Of a stretch of 64,000 nt of DNA, positions 1 through 9,647 are shown piece after piece (positions within the stretch are counted from its first letter, which is position 1; each line of letters starts with the position of its first letter). Under the pieces are notes generated by a model. That model ran no database searches and was not told the DNA's origin. It saw nothing but the letters and a program-made list of their open reading frames with translations. The translations under genes were made by a program, and so were the position numbers. The stretch comes from Neorhizobium lilium (GTDB taxonomy: Bacteria; Pseudomonadota; Alphaproteobacteria; Rhizobiales; Rhizobiaceae): positions 682,001 through 746,000 of the forward strand of contig NZ_SBIP01000004.1 of NCBI RefSeq assembly GCF_004053875.1. Reading direction: 5' to 3'.

Positions 1-110
1 TCTTCATATGCGGCACAATAGCGTCCGCCGCATTTTTTGCATCAGCGGAATTCTGAGAGGCGGCAGAATGTGGGAAAGTGGTCTGCATCTCTAGCTCCGG
101 GAAAGGGCGC

Positions 111-150
111 AAAGGAAGGGGGGCCGGCCGTCACCGGCGGCGCCCCTTCC
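111..150 (-). terminator. Probable terminator behind degP
   Basis: Just past the degP stop on the minus strand the transcript can fold into a long GC-rich hairpin. Arms at 114-130 and 134-150 are nearly fully complementary around a 3-nt loop. The hairpin is followed on the minus strand by only TTTGCG, so the U-tract is short. It most likely marks the end of the degP transcript. Confidence 0.6.
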
Positions 151-168
151 TGACGATGGCCGGGAGGC

Positions 169-1758
169 TCAGCCTTCGTTGATGGGAAGTGCCACGAAGC
201 GGCTGGTGCCGTTAGCCTCGACCTGGAAGAGCGCGCGGGTGCGGCCATCCTTGCGAGCCTGCTCGATCACCTTGCCGATATCGCCGGCGCTCTGGACCTT
301 GCGGTTGTTCACCGAGACGATCTTTTCGCCTTCCTTAAGGCCGCGGGCCGCAGCCTCGCTATCCGGATCGACGTCGGTGACCGAGAGGCCGGAGCCGTCT
401 TCAGCCGGCGCAACCGTGATGCCGAGGCTTGCAAGCGCCTTGTCGCTCGAAGGAGCGGGCGCATCCGGCTGGCGCGGTTCGGCAGCGGCGGCTTCGTCGC
501 TGGCGAGGTTGCCGAGCATGACCGGCAGGGTCTGCTGCTTGCCATCGCGCCACAGGTCCACATCGACCTTGGTGTTGGGACCGAAAGCGGCGACACGGCG
601 GGCGAGATCGCGGGCATCCTTGATCGGCTGACCGTTGACGGCGGTGATCACGTCGCCCTGCTTGATGCCGGCCTTTTGACCCGGCGAGCCTTCCTGCGGA
701 GCCACGACGAGAGCACCGGAGGCTTCCTTCAGGCCAAGCGAATCGGCGATGTCCTTGGTGACGGGCTGGATCTGCACACCCAGCCAGCCGCGCTCGACCT
801 TGCCGTCCTTCATCAGGTTGGCAATGACGTCTTTCGCGGTGGAGGCCGGAATGGCGAAGGCGATGCCGACATTGCCGCCGGAGGGCGAGAAAATCGCCGT
901 GTTGATGCCGACCACCTGGCCGTTGAGGTCGAAAGTCGGGCCGCCCGAATTGCCGCGGTTCACGGCCGCGTCCACCTGGATGTAATCATCGTAGGGGCCG
1001 GAGCCGATATCGCGGCCACGAGCCGAGACGATGCCGGCGGTGACGGTGCCACCAAGCCCGAAGGGATTGCCCACGGCGACGACCCAATCGCCCACGCGAA
1101 CCTTTGCGTCATCGGCGAAGCTGACATAGGTGAACTTGCGGCTGGTCGCATCGACTTTCAGGAGCGCGAGGTCAGTGCGCGTGTCCTTGCCAACAAGCTT
1201 GGCGTCGAGTTCCGTGCCGTCGCTCAGCACGACCGTATAAGCCTGACCGTCGGAAACGACGTGGTTGTTGGTGACCAGGTAGCCGTCCTCGGAGATGAAG
1301 AAGCCTGAACCCTGGGCCGTCGGACGAAGATGGTGCGGCTTGTTATCGTTCGGACCCTTCTGCGGGCCACGATCGGCGCGGTCCTGATTGCGGTTCGGAC
1401 CGCCCGGAGCATTCGGGCCACCTGGGATCTGGCCGCCAAATTCCTTGAAGAAGCGCTTCAGAGGGTGATCGTCCGGCAGTTCGTCAAAACCGCGACCGCC
1501 GAAGTTGAAGGAGAAATTGCTGTTGTCGTCGGAAACCGGCTGTGCGTCGGACTGGACCTTGACCGAAACGACGGCGGGGGAAACGGCGGACACCACATCG
1601 GCGAAGCTCGGCGCCTGGGGCGCGGTCACCTTAACGGGCTCAGCGAAAGAGGACATGACCTGGGCAGGAATACCGGTCGAAAGCATGACGGCGGCGAGGC
1701 CGGCGACGGTGGAGGTCTTCAAGACCGTCTTCAGGGAGGGACGTCCAAATGTGCTCAT
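169..1758 (-). CDS. degP: DegP/HtrA (Do family) periplasmic serine protease
   Basis: Periplasmic protease/chaperone of the HtrA family that degrades misfolded envelope proteins. From the ATG at 1758 it is about 529 residues. It has an N-terminal signal segment (about residues 15-45), a Gly/Pro/Asn-rich LA-type loop (about 85-150), a trypsin-like domain with His166 (NNHVV), Asp196 (TDLALL) and Ser271 (GNSGGP), then two PDZ domains. The 30- and 75-residue spacing of the triad matches E. coli DegP. The frame stays open to 1782, but the ATG at 1758 gives the normal signal-peptide start. It lies 145 bp after ccmH on the same strand, as in other rhizobia (cycHJKL-degP). Confidence 0.95.
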   Translation of the reverse strand: MSTFGRPSLKTVLKTSTVAGLAAVMLSTGIPAQVMSSFAEPVKVTAPQAPSFADVVSAVSPAVVSVKVQSDAQPVSDDNSNFSFNFGGRGFDELPDDHPLKRFFKEFGGQIPGGPNAPGGPNRNQDRADRGPQKGPNDNKPHHLRPTAQGSGFFISEDGYLVTNNHVVSDGQAYTVVLSDGTELDAKLVGKDTRTDLALLKVDATSRKFTYVSFADDAKVRVGDWVVAVGNPFGLGGTVTAGIVSARGRDIGSGPYDDYIQVDAAVNRGNSGGPTFDLNGQVVGINTAIFSPSGGNVGIAFAIPASTAKDVIANLMKDGKVERGWLGVQIQPVTKDIADSLGLKEASGALVVAPQEGSPGQKAGIKQGDVITAVNGQPIKDARDLARRVAAFGPNTKVDVDLWRDGKQQTLPVMLGNLASDEAAAAEPRQPDAPAPSSDKALASLGITVAPAEDGSGLSVTDVDPDSEAAARGLKEGEKIVSVNNRKVQSAGDIGKVIEQARKDGRTRALFQVEANGTSRFVALPINEG

Positions 1759-1903
1759 CTTCAAGCTACCTTCTCTATTCACTCATCAGCGCCGGACATA
1801 TCCGGCAGGCGGTGGATGACAGAGATATAGGCGGCGTCAGGTTAACTGCACGTGGCGGAGGCGTGAATTCTTGGTAATATTGGCAGAACGCACGCGCAGT
1901 CGC

Positions 1904-2401
1904 TCATTTCTTCAAAAGGTCCTCGATCCTCGCCTGCTCCTCGGCGGTCAGAGCTGCAACCGTACGCTGCGCAGGACGCTTGCGCAGGACAGCCAAGAGG
2001 CTGAGGCCACCGATCAGCAAAAGCAGCACCGGCATTGCCCAGAGGATGATCGTCCTGGCGTTGAGGCGCGGCTTCAGAAGCACGAACTCGCCGTATCGCG
2101 ACACCACGTAGTCGATCACCTGGCCGTCGCTGTCACCGTCCTTGATCCGCTCACGCACCAACAGTCGCAGATCGCGAGCAAGGTCCGCATTGGAATCGTC
2201 GATCGACTGGTTCTGGCAAACCATGCAGCGCAGCTGCGACGAAATCTCCCGCGCCCGATGCTCCTGGGTTGCGTCGGGAAGGATCTCGTCCGGGTTGACG
2301 GCAAAGGCAGGCAGAGGGGCGAGGAGAAGGACAATGCAGAGGACAAGTTTCGCGAAAAGGCCGGCGGTCCAGGAAGCGGGCAAGGCCTTTCCCTTCCTCA
2401 T
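1904..2401 (-). CDS. ccmH: Cytochrome c maturation protein CcmH/CycL
   Basis: Membrane-anchored thiol-disulfide protein that reduces the apocytochrome c haem-binding CxxC for haem attachment. About 165 residues: a signal/anchor segment (about 15-34), the redox motif [10 protein letters not shown], the usual helical bundle, and a C-terminal transmembrane segment ([19 protein letters not shown]). It is the last gene of ccmI-E-F-H. The start is uncertain. The ATG at 2401 lies at the tip of the palindromic element 2396-2511, while a TTG at 2383 follows a good AGGAAGG ribosome site. The frame is open far upstream through the repeat, so longer starts are artefacts. Confidence 0.92.
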   Translation of the reverse strand: MRKGKALPASWTAGLFAKLVLCIVLLLAPLPAFAVNPDEILPDATQEHRAREISSQLRCMVCQNQSIDDSNADLARDLRLLVRERIKDGDSDGQVIDYVVSRYGEFVLLKPRLNARTIILWAMPVLLLLIGGLSLLAVLRKRPAQRTVAALTAEEQARIEDLLKK

Positions 2402-2511
2402 TCCTGTGCTTGTCACAGGAATCCAGTCACAGCGCGTCCGCGCTGTGGGAAGAGCCTTTCGCGCCATCGACATGGCGCGGCTGGATTCCTGTGACAAGCA
2501 CAGGAATGAGG
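2396..2511. repeat. RIME-like nested palindrome between ccmF and ccmH
   Basis: A perfect 31-bp inverted repeat (2396-2426 and 2481-2511) encloses two further hairpins: CACAGCGCG/CGCGCTGTG near 2428-2447 and GCGCCAT/ATGGCGC near 2461-2478. Each outer arm can also fold on itself (CCTGTG-CTTGT-CACAGG). The architecture fits the mosaic palindromic elements widespread between rhizobial genes. One end overlaps the annotated ccmH ATG. Confidence 0.9.
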
Positions 2512-2526
2512 GAAAAAAGAGAGCCT

Positions 2527-4524
2527 TCACTCCGCAGCCTCCAGCCCCGGCTTGACGACCTTCGCCGCCTTCGCCTTCCGGCTCGGCGCGCCCACTCGCA
2601 GGCGGCGGTCGGAGAGCGACACGAAGCCGGCGAACATCATCACCAGCGCACCACCCCATATGCAGAGAATGAAAGGCTTCCACCATATCCGCACGACGAT
2701 GCCGCCATCCGCCATGGGATCGCCCAGCGACACGTAAAGCTGGCTGGCGCCGAAGCTCAGGATTCCTGCCTCCGTCGTCGGCATGCGCCGGGCGGTATAG
2801 AGCCGCTTCGAAGACCATGTTTCCGCCACCGAGACGCTGCCGCGCTTGACCGTGAAGTGCCCGCGGCTTTCGGTGTAATTCGGACCTGCCGCTTCGCGCA
2901 TGCCGTCGAAGGTCAGCGTATAGCCGCCGGCATCGACAGAGGCGCCGGGCTTCATCTCGGTCACCGTCTCGGTTCCGAACGTGGTGGCGGCAAAAATACC
3001 GAGCACGGTGACGCCGAGGCCGAAATGGGCAAGGGCGGTGCCGAAGGTGGAGCGTGGAAGACCGGACAGCCGTCGGAAGGCGACGCCGAGCTTCACCTTG
3101 CCGAAATTGCCGCGATACCAGAGATCGGCGACAGCGCCGAACATGCCCCAGAAGCCGAGTGCCAGACCGAAGATCGACAGGATCGGCCCGCCATTATAGA
3201 TGTAGAAGAAGACCAGCCCGGCCACCAGCGAAAGGCCTGCGACAAGGTAGAGCCGTTGCAGCGCGCCAAGCAGATCGCCGCGCTTCCAGGCCAGCAGCGG
3301 CCCGAAGGGAACCGCGACCAGCAGCGGCAGCATGAGCAGGCCGAAGGTCATGTTGAAAAAGGGTGCGCCGACGGAGATCTTTTCACCCGTCAGCGTTTCC
3401 AGCACGAGCGGATAGAGCGTGCCCGTCAGCACCGTGCCGGTCGCAACCGTCAGGATGAGGTTGTTCAGCACCAGCGCGCCTTCCCGCGAGATCGGCGCGA
3501 ACAGGCCGCCGGATTTGAGGCTCGGCGCCCGCCATGCAAACAGCGTGAAGGCGCCGCCGATGAAGATCGCCAGAATGCAAAGGATGAAGATGCCGCGTGT
3601 CGGGTCGGTCGCGAAGGAATGGACGGAGGTCAGCACGCCGGAGCGCACGAGGAAAGTCCCGAGCAGCGACAGGGAGAAGGTGATGATGGCGAGCAGCACC
3701 GTCCAGATCTTCAGCGCCTCCCGCTTTTCCATGACAAGGGCGGAATGGAGGAGCGCGGTTCCGGCCAGCCAGGGCATGAAGGACGCGTTTTCGACCGGAT
3801 CCCAGAACCACCAGCCGCCCCAGCCGAGTTCGTAATAGGCCCAGTAGGAACCCATGGCGATACCGGCCGTCAGGAAGGTCCAGGCCGCCAGGGTCCAGGG
3901 CCGCACCCAGCGCGCCCAGGCAGCGTCTATGCGTCCTTCGATAAGCGCTGCGACGGCAAAGGAGAAACAGACCGAAAAGCCCACATAGCCGAGATAGAGG
4001 AGTGGCGGATGGATCGCGAGGCCCAGATCCTGCAGCACGGGGTTGAGATCCTGACCTTCCGCCGGCGCAGGGTCAAGACGCAGAAACGGGTTGGAGGTCA
4101 GCAGGATGAAGAACAGGAAGGCGCTGGCAATCAGGGCCTGCACCGCCAGCACATTGGCCTTCAGCGTCTCGGGCAAGTTGCGGCCGAACAGTGCCACCAT
4201 CGCGCTGAAAAGGCACAGGATCAGCAACCAGAGCATCATGGAGCCTTCGTGATTGCCCCAGACACCGGAAAATTTATAGATCAGCGGCATCAGCGAATGG
4301 GAGTTTTCCCAGACATTGACCACTGAAAAATCCGATACGACATAGGCCCAGGTCAGGGCGCCGAAAGACATGAGGACTAGCGCAAACAGCGCCAGCGAGC
4401 CGGTGGTGGCAAGCGTCATCATGGCCATGTCGCCGCGCCTTGCGCCGATCATCGGCATCACGGACACGATCAGCGCAGTCGCAAGCGCCAGGACGAGGGC
4501 ATAGTGTCCGATCTCGATGATCAT
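2527..4524 (-). CDS. ccmF: Haem lyase subunit CcmF/CycK
   Basis: Large polytopic inner-membrane protein of the cytochrome c haem lyase, which receives haem from CcmE and passes it to apocytochrome c together with CcmH/CcmI. About 665 residues, normal for the family. The diagnostic WWD haem-handling motif is present ([17 protein letters not shown]), with many hydrophobic segments over the whole length and histidines in periplasmic loops. The ATG at 4524 overlaps the ccmE stop as ATGA, implying translational coupling. The frame extends upstream through ccmE but that part is not CcmF-like. The C-terminus ends just before the palindromic element. Confidence 0.96.
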   Translation of the reverse strand: MIIEIGHYALVLALATALIVSVMPMIGARRGDMAMMTLATTGSLALFALVLMSFGALTWAYVVSDFSVVNVWENSHSLMPLIYKFSGVWGNHEGSMMLWLLILCLFSAMVALFGRNLPETLKANVLAVQALIASAFLFFILLTSNPFLRLDPAPAEGQDLNPVLQDLGLAIHPPLLYLGYVGFSVCFSFAVAALIEGRIDAAWARWVRPWTLAAWTFLTAGIAMGSYWAYYELGWGGWWFWDPVENASFMPWLAGTALLHSALVMEKREALKIWTVLLAIITFSLSLLGTFLVRSGVLTSVHSFATDPTRGIFILCILAIFIGGAFTLFAWRAPSLKSGGLFAPISREGALVLNNLILTVATGTVLTGTLYPLVLETLTGEKISVGAPFFNMTFGLLMLPLLVAVPFGPLLAWKRGDLLGALQRLYLVAGLSLVAGLVFFYIYNGGPILSIFGLALGFWGMFGAVADLWYRGNFGKVKLGVAFRRLSGLPRSTFGTALAHFGLGVTVLGIFAATTFGTETVTEMKPGASVDAGGYTLTFDGMREAAGPNYTESRGHFTVKRGSVSVAETWSSKRLYTARRMPTTEAGILSFGASQLYVSLGDPMADGGIVVRIWWKPFILCIWGGALVMMFAGFVSLSDRRLRVGAPSRKAKAAKVVKPGLEAAE

Positions 4525-5009
4525 TGCCGCACAACTCCCTGTGCCACAGGCATACCCGCGCCCTTCGCAGTAGCCTTGCCGTCTTCCCAGACGCCCTCTT
4601 TCTTCAGCCGGTCGGCGACATCCTTCGGCATATAGGTCTCGTCGTGCTTGGCGAGCACACTGTCCGCCACGAAAGCATGGCTTGCATCGAACGCGCCTTC
4701 CGTCACCACGCCCTGCCCCTCGCGGAACAGGTCCGGCAGGATACCGGTATAGGTTACCGGCACATTGCCCTTGCCGTCCGTCACGGTGAAGCTGACGGTC
4801 GAGCCCTGCCCGCGTTTGACAGAGCCTTCCGCCACCAGGCCGCCAAGCCTGATACGGGTGCCCGGTCGGATCTCCGTCTGGGCGATATCGGCCGGCATGA
4901 AGAAATAGGCGACCGACTGGCTGAAGGCGAACATGACCAGCAGCACCGCCACCGTGATGAAGCTCACGCCGCCGAGGATCACCGCCAGCCGCTTCTGCTT
5001 GCGCGTCAT
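4521..5009 (-). CDS. ccmE: Periplasmic haem chaperone CcmE/CycJ
   Basis: Haem chaperone that carries haem covalently from CcmC to CcmF. 162 residues: one N-terminal membrane anchor (about 9-30), then an OB-fold periplasmic domain. The haem-binding His122 and the conserved Tyr126 are visible in the motif KHDETYMP (HxxxY). The gene overlaps ccmI by 4 nt at its start and ccmF by 4 nt at its end, so the three are translated as a coupled set. Confidence 0.96.
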   Translation of the reverse strand: MTRKQKRLAVILGGVSFITVAVLLVMFAFSQSVAYFFMPADIAQTEIRPGTRIRLGGLVAEGSVKRGQGSTVSFTVTDGKGNVPVTYTGILPDLFREGQGVVTEGAFDASHAFVADSVLAKHDETYMPKDVADRLKKEGVWEDGKATAKGAGMPVAQGVVRQ

Positions 5010-6166
5010 GGATTTGCTCCTTCGGCGGCAAGACCCATCTCTTGCGCCAGTGCCACAAGCTGCTTGCCGTCTTCGCCCACGGCAGGGAATTGCGTGAGGC
5101 CGCTTTTCAGGGCCTCCTGCGCCTTGGCCTTGTTACCAAGCACGGCATAGGACCGCACCAGCCGCAGCCAGCCGTCCAGGTTTTTGGGATCTTCCTTCAG
5201 CCGCGCCGCCAGGCTGTCCACCATGCCGCGGATCATCTGCTGGCGGTCGCCCTGCGACATCTGGCCGGCGGCGGCGACGTCCTGCGAAGACGGATTACCG
5301 GGCGCCTGCGCGGCATCGCTTCCGGCAGCACCCTTCGGCGCCACCTGTCCGCCGTTTTTGGCGATGTGTTCGTTGACGAGCGGCATCCAGGGCGCGTCGG
5401 ACGGCGATTCGCCGGCGATCTTCTCGAACACGTCTTTCGCTTCGGGCGCGCGTCCTGCCTGCTCCAGGCCCAGGCCGGTATAAAAGCGGGCGCGCGGATT
5501 GTCCGGGTCGAGCTTCACCGCCTGCTCGAAGGCAGCGCGCGCATCGTCCGTCACCACACCGTCGCTCGCCGCCACAAGCGTTTCTCCGAGCCCGGTCAGC
5601 CTGGTCGCGCTGGGCCCGAGAATGCGAACCGCATTTCGGAAGGCCAGTTCCGCGTCGCCCAGCCGCATGCTGCGCAGATAGATGGGGGCCAGCAGGTCCC
5701 AGCCGGCGCCGTCTTGCGGGTTTTGCGCCAGATGACGTTCCGCCTTGGTGACCAGCAGCGCCAGATTATTGCCCGGATTGGCAAGCCGCGCCTGCAGAGG
5801 CTGATCCGGCAGACCGGGATTCCCGAGCGACAAGTAAAGACAGAGCCCCAGCACGGGAGGCAGCAAGGTTACGATCGCAGTTGCGACCCGATGTCGGCTA
5901 GCCTTGGCCGCCACCGTACCCGACACTGAGCCTGCTCCTGCCGCCGCCAGAAGCCGCCGCCCGATTTCGGCGCGCGCATACTCGGCTTCCTGCGTGCCGA
6001 TCAGTCCCTGCGCACGGTCGCGGTTCAGTTCTTCGAGCTGGTCGCGATAGACCTCGACGTCACCGGCACGGTCGGCAGGCGTCGCTGCTGCGGTGCGTGC
6101 AAAAGGCATGAGCAGCACAGCCGCGACGCCCGCCGTCAGAAACGCAAGAAGGATCCATAAAACCAT
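5006..6166 (-). CDS. ccmI: Cytochrome c biogenesis protein CcmI/CycH
   Basis: Apocytochrome c chaperone subunit of the haem lyase. About 386 residues: two N-terminal membrane segments (about 2-22 and, after a cytoplasmic loop with a leucine-zipper-like stretch, about 95-115), then a periplasmic TPR region with repeated helical pairs (for example [53 protein letters not shown]). I chose the ATG at 6166, preceded by GGGACCT; an in-frame ATG at 6175 is also possible. First gene of the ccmI-E-F-H operon. In Rhizobium leguminosarum cycHJKL lies beside feuPQ and both are needed for high-affinity iron uptake (established knowledge). Confidence 0.92.
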   Translation of the reverse strand: MVLWILLAFLTAGVAAVLLMPFARTAAATPADRAGDVEVYRDQLEELNRDRAQGLIGTQEAEYARAEIGRRLLAAAGAGSVSGTVAAKASRHRVATAIVTLLPPVLGLCLYLSLGNPGLPDQPLQARLANPGNNLALLVTKAERHLAQNPQDGAGWDLLAPIYLRSMRLGDAELAFRNAVRILGPSATRLTGLGETLVAASDGVVTDDARAAFEQAVKLDPDNPRARFYTGLGLEQAGRAPEAKDVFEKIAGESPSDAPWMPLVNEHIAKNGGQVAPKGAAGSDAAQAPGNPSSQDVAAAGQMSQGDRQQMIRGMVDSLAARLKEDPKNLDGWLRLVRSYAVLGNKAKAQEALKSGLTQFPAVGEDGKQLVALAQEMGLAAEGANP

Positions 6167-6257
6167 AGGTCCCATTACTGCAATGGACCACGCTTTCCAA
6201 CCGATCTGCCGGCGTTGACGTGAAATTGAGGCGTTTGGCCGCAAGTTCGTGAATACG

Positions 6258-6680
6258 CTAGGTCAGCGGCGTCCAGGTTCCATCGGAATTACGGCAGGCA
6301 GCGCCCTTCGCCACCAGATCCTTGCCCTTTGCGGTCACTGTATGACGATATTGGCGGCAGTTCTGCGTCCCGACCTGGAAGGGGGCGTTAGCGATGACCT
6401 CTCCGCTGGCATCGCCGCCTTTCCAGTCGATCGCCTGTCCGCCTGCAGCCCCTTCAAGTGCCCGGTACTCCGCCTCCAGCGCGCGCGAACGATCGCTGTT
6501 TGAAAGCTCTGCGCCCATGCGCCCGACAATACCGCCCTGAAGCGCGGTGATGTAGTCGGTCGAGGCAGAGGACCGCGACGATACGGGGACGCGCGATCCG
6601 GCCGATGTCGTATTGCATGCCACCAAAAGGCTGGCAGCAATCAGCAGGGAAACCGTGTTACGGGGGCTCACAAAGCTCAT
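6258..6680 (-). CDS. Small outer-membrane lipoprotein, RT0821/Lpp0805 surface-protein type
   Basis: 140 residues from the ATG at 6678-6680. It has an N-terminal signal with lipobox (LLVACN), so it should be lipidated on the cysteine. The body ends with a conserved RQYRHTVTAKGKDLVAKGAACRN-like pattern (about residues 108-131) seen in the alphaproteobacterial surface-antigen/lipoprotein group. The frame continues about 200 nt upstream, but the signal peptide fixes this start. It lies between ccmI and feuQ on the same strand, separated from both. Exact function unknown. Confidence 0.75.
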   Translation of the reverse strand: MSFVSPRNTVSLLIAASLLVACNTTSAGSRVPVSSRSSASTDYITALQGGIVGRMGAELSNSDRSRALEAEYRALEGAAGGQAIDWKGGDASGEVIANAPFQVGTQNCRQYRHTVTAKGKDLVAKGAACRNSDGTWTPLT

Positions 6681-6908
6681 TTTGTCGGAAACCGGTTTGC
6701 GGACAGGCGCGTGAAATCTCTGCCGGCAGAACTCACCTTCTCGTGTCATCATTATGGCACCGGAGGCGCGGGGGAATAGGGCAGCGATCGTCTCATCTCC
6801 GTTTTGTCGGTTCGCCGTCTTGCGGTTGCAGTCCAAGATATAGCAGGCGATAAAACCGTCCAGCCGGTGCGGCAGCAAGTCTTAAGGCAGTTGCTCATCG
6901 GCCACAGC

Positions 6909-8312
6909 TCATGCTGCTTCCTTTGCAAGCCCGGGCAGGAGAAGCTCTACCCGCAATCCGCCTCTCGTGCCACGTCCCAGATGCAGCTGTCCCTGGTACT
7001 CCGTGACGATCTCACGCACGATGGAGAGCCCCAGCCCCGCACCCGGCTTGCTTTCGTCCAGCCGGCGGCCGCGCTTCAGCGCCTCCTTGATCTGGTCCGG
7101 CTCAAGTCCCGGACCATCGTCTTCCACTGTCATAGCCAGCCATGAACGTCGTCCAGCCTCCGCCTCATGCCCCTGCGGCAGGGTTCCGGCAGTCGCAGTC
7201 ACCCATACGCCCGTCTTGCAGAACCGGGCCGCATTCTCCAGGAGATTGCCTATGGCCTCCTCCACGTCCTGCTGTTCCATGGCAAGCGCCAGGCCATGCG
7301 AAACGGAAAGATGGAATTCCCTTTCCGGGTTGAGCCGCCGCATCACGCGTACCAGGCGTTCGAGCACGGGCTCCACCTCGGTTCGTGCCAGAAGCGATTC
7401 GCGCTGTGCGGCGATGCGGGCGCGGTTGAGATAGGATTGCACCTGCGCCTGCATGGCCTCCGCCTGCGAACGGACGAGATCCGACTGGACCTTCTCGAGC
7501 ATGCGCGATTCGTTCAGCAGAACCGCGATCGGCGTCTTCAGCGAATGGGCAAGATTGCCCACCTGCATGCGGGCCCGCTCAACGATGCGACGGTTGCTCT
7601 CGATCAGGGCATTGACGTCATTGGCAAGCGGCATGATCTCGCGTGGGAAATCCCCTTCCAGCCGCTCCGCCTCGCCGCGCCGCACCTTCTCCAGCGAACG
7701 TCTGGCCGCATCCAGTGGCCTCAGGCCATAGAGAATGGCAAGCCCGTTCACCACCAGGCTTCCGAACCCGAAGACGGCAAGCGAAATATAGAGATTGCGG
7801 GAAAAGGCACCGATATCGTCCTCAACCACCGACAAATTGCCGGACACACGGAAACGCGCAGCCCGCCCCTCGCCATCCAGCACGACTTCCGTTTCCGCGA
7901 CCAGCACACGGTTTCCGAAAGCATCGGTCGCCGGATAAAACCGTTCGTAGCGATTATTGAAGGGTGCGGCCAGAATGGAGGGCACGGCGATGTTGGATGT
8001 GCCGAGCGAAGACGAGGAAAGCGGGGTTGCCGCGAAGGTGCCGAGCGGCTCGATGATCCAGTACCAGCCCGTTTCCGGCTGGGAAAAGCGTAGGTCGCCC
8101 AGTTGCGGGCTGCCGGACAGCTTGTTGTCGTCGCCGATGGTGATGGAATTGATCACGTTGTAAAGCTGCGCGCGCAGCAGATCGGTGAAAGCGCGGTCCG
8201 CCGACTGGCGATACAATTGCAGGATGACGATCGAGATCACCACGAGCGCGAAGGCCGACCAGAGCGTCGCCAGCATGAGCACGCGGGCTGTAAGGGAGCT
8301 CGGACCGATCAT
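6909..8312 (-). CDS. feuQ: Sensor histidine kinase FeuQ (PhoQ-like)
   Basis: 467-residue inner-membrane histidine kinase. TM1 is about 12-32, followed by a periplasmic sensor domain (about 35-170), TM2 about 175-197, HAMP, the H-box NLAHSLKTP with phospho-acceptor His256, the N-box NLLENAARF and ATP-binding G-boxes (DDGPGL, GAGLGLS). The NLAHSLKTP variant is typical of PhoQ-like kinases. It overlaps feuP by ATGA. Order and sequence fit FeuQ, which with FeuP controls iron uptake in R. leguminosarum and cyclic-glucan export and hypo-osmotic adaptation in S. meliloti (family knowledge). Confidence 0.88.
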   Translation of the reverse strand: MIGPSSLTARVLMLATLWSAFALVVISIVILQLYRQSADRAFTDLLRAQLYNVINSITIGDDNKLSGSPQLGDLRFSQPETGWYWIIEPLGTFAATPLSSSSLGTSNIAVPSILAAPFNNRYERFYPATDAFGNRVLVAETEVVLDGEGRAARFRVSGNLSVVEDDIGAFSRNLYISLAVFGFGSLVVNGLAILYGLRPLDAARRSLEKVRRGEAERLEGDFPREIMPLANDVNALIESNRRIVERARMQVGNLAHSLKTPIAVLLNESRMLEKVQSDLVRSQAEAMQAQVQSYLNRARIAAQRESLLARTEVEPVLERLVRVMRRLNPEREFHLSVSHGLALAMEQQDVEEAIGNLLENAARFCKTGVWVTATAGTLPQGHEAEAGRRSWLAMTVEDDGPGLEPDQIKEALKRGRRLDESKPGAGLGLSIVREIVTEYQGQLHLGRGTRGGLRVELLLPGLAKEAA

Positions 8313-8980
8313 GTGGCGTCGTTCGGCGCCTGCATGCGATAGCCGAGACCTCTTACCGTTTCGATCAGGTCCACGCCGAGCTTCTTGCGCAGCCTGCCCA
8401 CGAAGACCTCGATGGTGTTGGAATCGCGGTCGAAATCCTGGTCGTACATATGTTCGACAAGTTCGGTGCGGGACACGACCGTTCCCATATGGTGCATGAG
8501 ATAGGATAGAAGCCGGAACTCGTGCGACGTGAGTTTCAGGGTCACGCCGTCCACCGTCGCCTTGGAAGCTTTGGTGTCGAGCCGCACGGGTCCGCAGACG
8601 ATCTCCGAGGAGGAGTGACCCGCAGCGCGCCGGATCAGCGCCCGCACGCGCGCCAGAACTTCCTCCACATGAAAGGGCTTGGCGACATAATCGTCGGCAC
8701 CGGCGTCGATGCCGGAAACCTTGTCGCTCCAGCGGTCACGCGCGGTCAGCATCAGCACGGGCATTCCCTTGCTGTTGGCGCGCCATTTCTCGACCACGGT
8801 AATGCCATCCATGACCGGCAAGCCGATATCGAGGATGACAGCGTCGTAGGGCTCGGTGTCGCCGAGATAATGCCCTTCCTCGCCATCGAAAGCCTGATCA
8901 ACGACATAGCCAGACTCTTTCAGGGCGTCGGCCAGCTGGCGATTGAGGTTGATGTCGTCTTCGACCACGAGAATGCGCAT
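8309..8980 (-). CDS. feuP: Response regulator FeuP (OmpR family)
   Basis: 223 residues: a receiver domain with acidic pocket EDD (7-9), phospho-acceptor Asp51 (VILDIGLP) and conserved Lys (AKPF), then an OmpR/PhoB winged-helix domain (TSHEFRLLSYLMHH, then SNTIEVFVGRLRKKLG). It starts at the ATG 8978-8980 and overlaps feuQ. The neighbouring cycHJKL operon supports the feuP assignment. Confidence 0.9.
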   Translation of the reverse strand: MRILVVEDDINLNRQLADALKESGYVVDQAFDGEEGHYLGDTEPYDAVILDIGLPVMDGITVVEKWRANSKGMPVLMLTARDRWSDKVSGIDAGADDYVAKPFHVEEVLARVRALIRRAAGHSSSEIVCGPVRLDTKASKATVDGVTLKLTSHEFRLLSYLMHHMGTVVSRTELVEHMYDQDFDRDSNTIEVFVGRLRKKLGVDLIETVRGLGYRMQAPNDAT

Positions 8981-9031
8981 GAGCCGCCTTTTAAGATGGA
9001 TTTGCCGCCGGCTCCCCCGAGCCGTTACGTC

Positions 9032-9298
9032 CTACATCGGCACCCGGACGGTCACCTTGCGAGGCCGTTCGCTGCCGCTGCCCTGAACCAGCACCGTCAC
9101 GATGCAGGTCTGGCCGTCGGAGGAAGGCTGGGCGGAAAGCAGCTGGCCGCCCGTCTCGCGCATCACTCGTGAAGCTGCGGCACCGCAGTCGCCGGCGACA
9201 AGCACAAGATAATCGCGGGCGGGGGCCATGTCGGCCTGGAAGGCAATCAAAGCCCCCAACCCGGCGGCCACTAACGCGATAATCGGCAGTCGTGCCAT
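9032..9298 (-). CDS. feuN: Small exported protein upstream of feuP, candidate FeuN
   Basis: 88-residue protein with an N-terminal export signal (ARLPIIALVAAGLGALIAF) and a short mature domain containing two cysteines (GDCGAAAS, GQTCIVTV) that could form a disulfide. It ends 51 bp before feuP on the same strand. In S. meliloti the small periplasmic protein FeuN, encoded just upstream of and overlapping feuP, restrains the FeuQ kinase. Size, export signal and position match, but here there is a gap instead of an overlap and I cannot compare the sequences. Otherwise it is an unknown exported protein. Confidence 0.55.
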   Translation of the reverse strand: MARLPIIALVAAGLGALIAFQADMAPARDYLVLVAGDCGAAASRVMRETGGQLLSAQPSSDGQTCIVTVLVQGSGSERPRKVTVRVPM

Positions 9299-9413
9299 GT
9301 CTACAGTTTCCGCTCACGAGACGTCAGGATCATGTCCAAAGCATGTGATGGATTATGTAGCCAAAGGCGGCTGAATGGCAAATGAATGCTCGGTAATGGG
9401 CATGGGCTCACCG

Positions 9414-9626
9414 CTAATTTCCCCCGATTGTGCTTTCCGCCCTGATGCGCCCGTATATCGCGATGAGCCCGCCGACCGCACCCGCCAGCGTTACGGCCAG
9501 ATCGGCCAGCTGATTCTGGGCGTCCGATCCGAGATCGATCCCGAAACCATGTAGCAACGAGGCAGCGATCGCGATCAGAGCGCCCCAGACGGTCTTGGAT
9601 TTGTACCAGGCTTTCATAGCGTCCAT
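9414..9626 (-). CDS. Holin-like small membrane protein at the end of the GTA cluster
   Basis: 70 residues with two hydrophobic segments (about 12-28 and 44-62: VWGALIAIAASLLHGFG and LAVTLAGAVGGLIAIYG) and a charged C-terminus, a layout common in phage holins and in small proteins at the end of rhizobial GTA clusters. Start ATG 9624-9626 follows GGAG at 8-nt spacing. It lies 21 bp after the gp15 stop. A role in releasing particles with the GH19 endolysin is inference. Confidence 0.6.
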   Translation of the reverse strand: MDAMKAWYKSKTVWGALIAIAASLLHGFGIDLGSDAQNQLADLAVTLAGAVGGLIAIYGRIRAESTIGGN

Positions 9627-9647
9627 GTCGTCGTCTCCTTGAGGTTG

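Noticed and set aside
1..110. A gene at the left edge
   Set aside because: No frame with a plausible start or product; treated as intergenic sequence beyond the degP terminator.
2410..4326. Plus-strand open frame antisense to ccmF
   Set aside because: Low-complexity Gln/Arg/Glu-rich translation; ccmF on the other strand is unambiguous.
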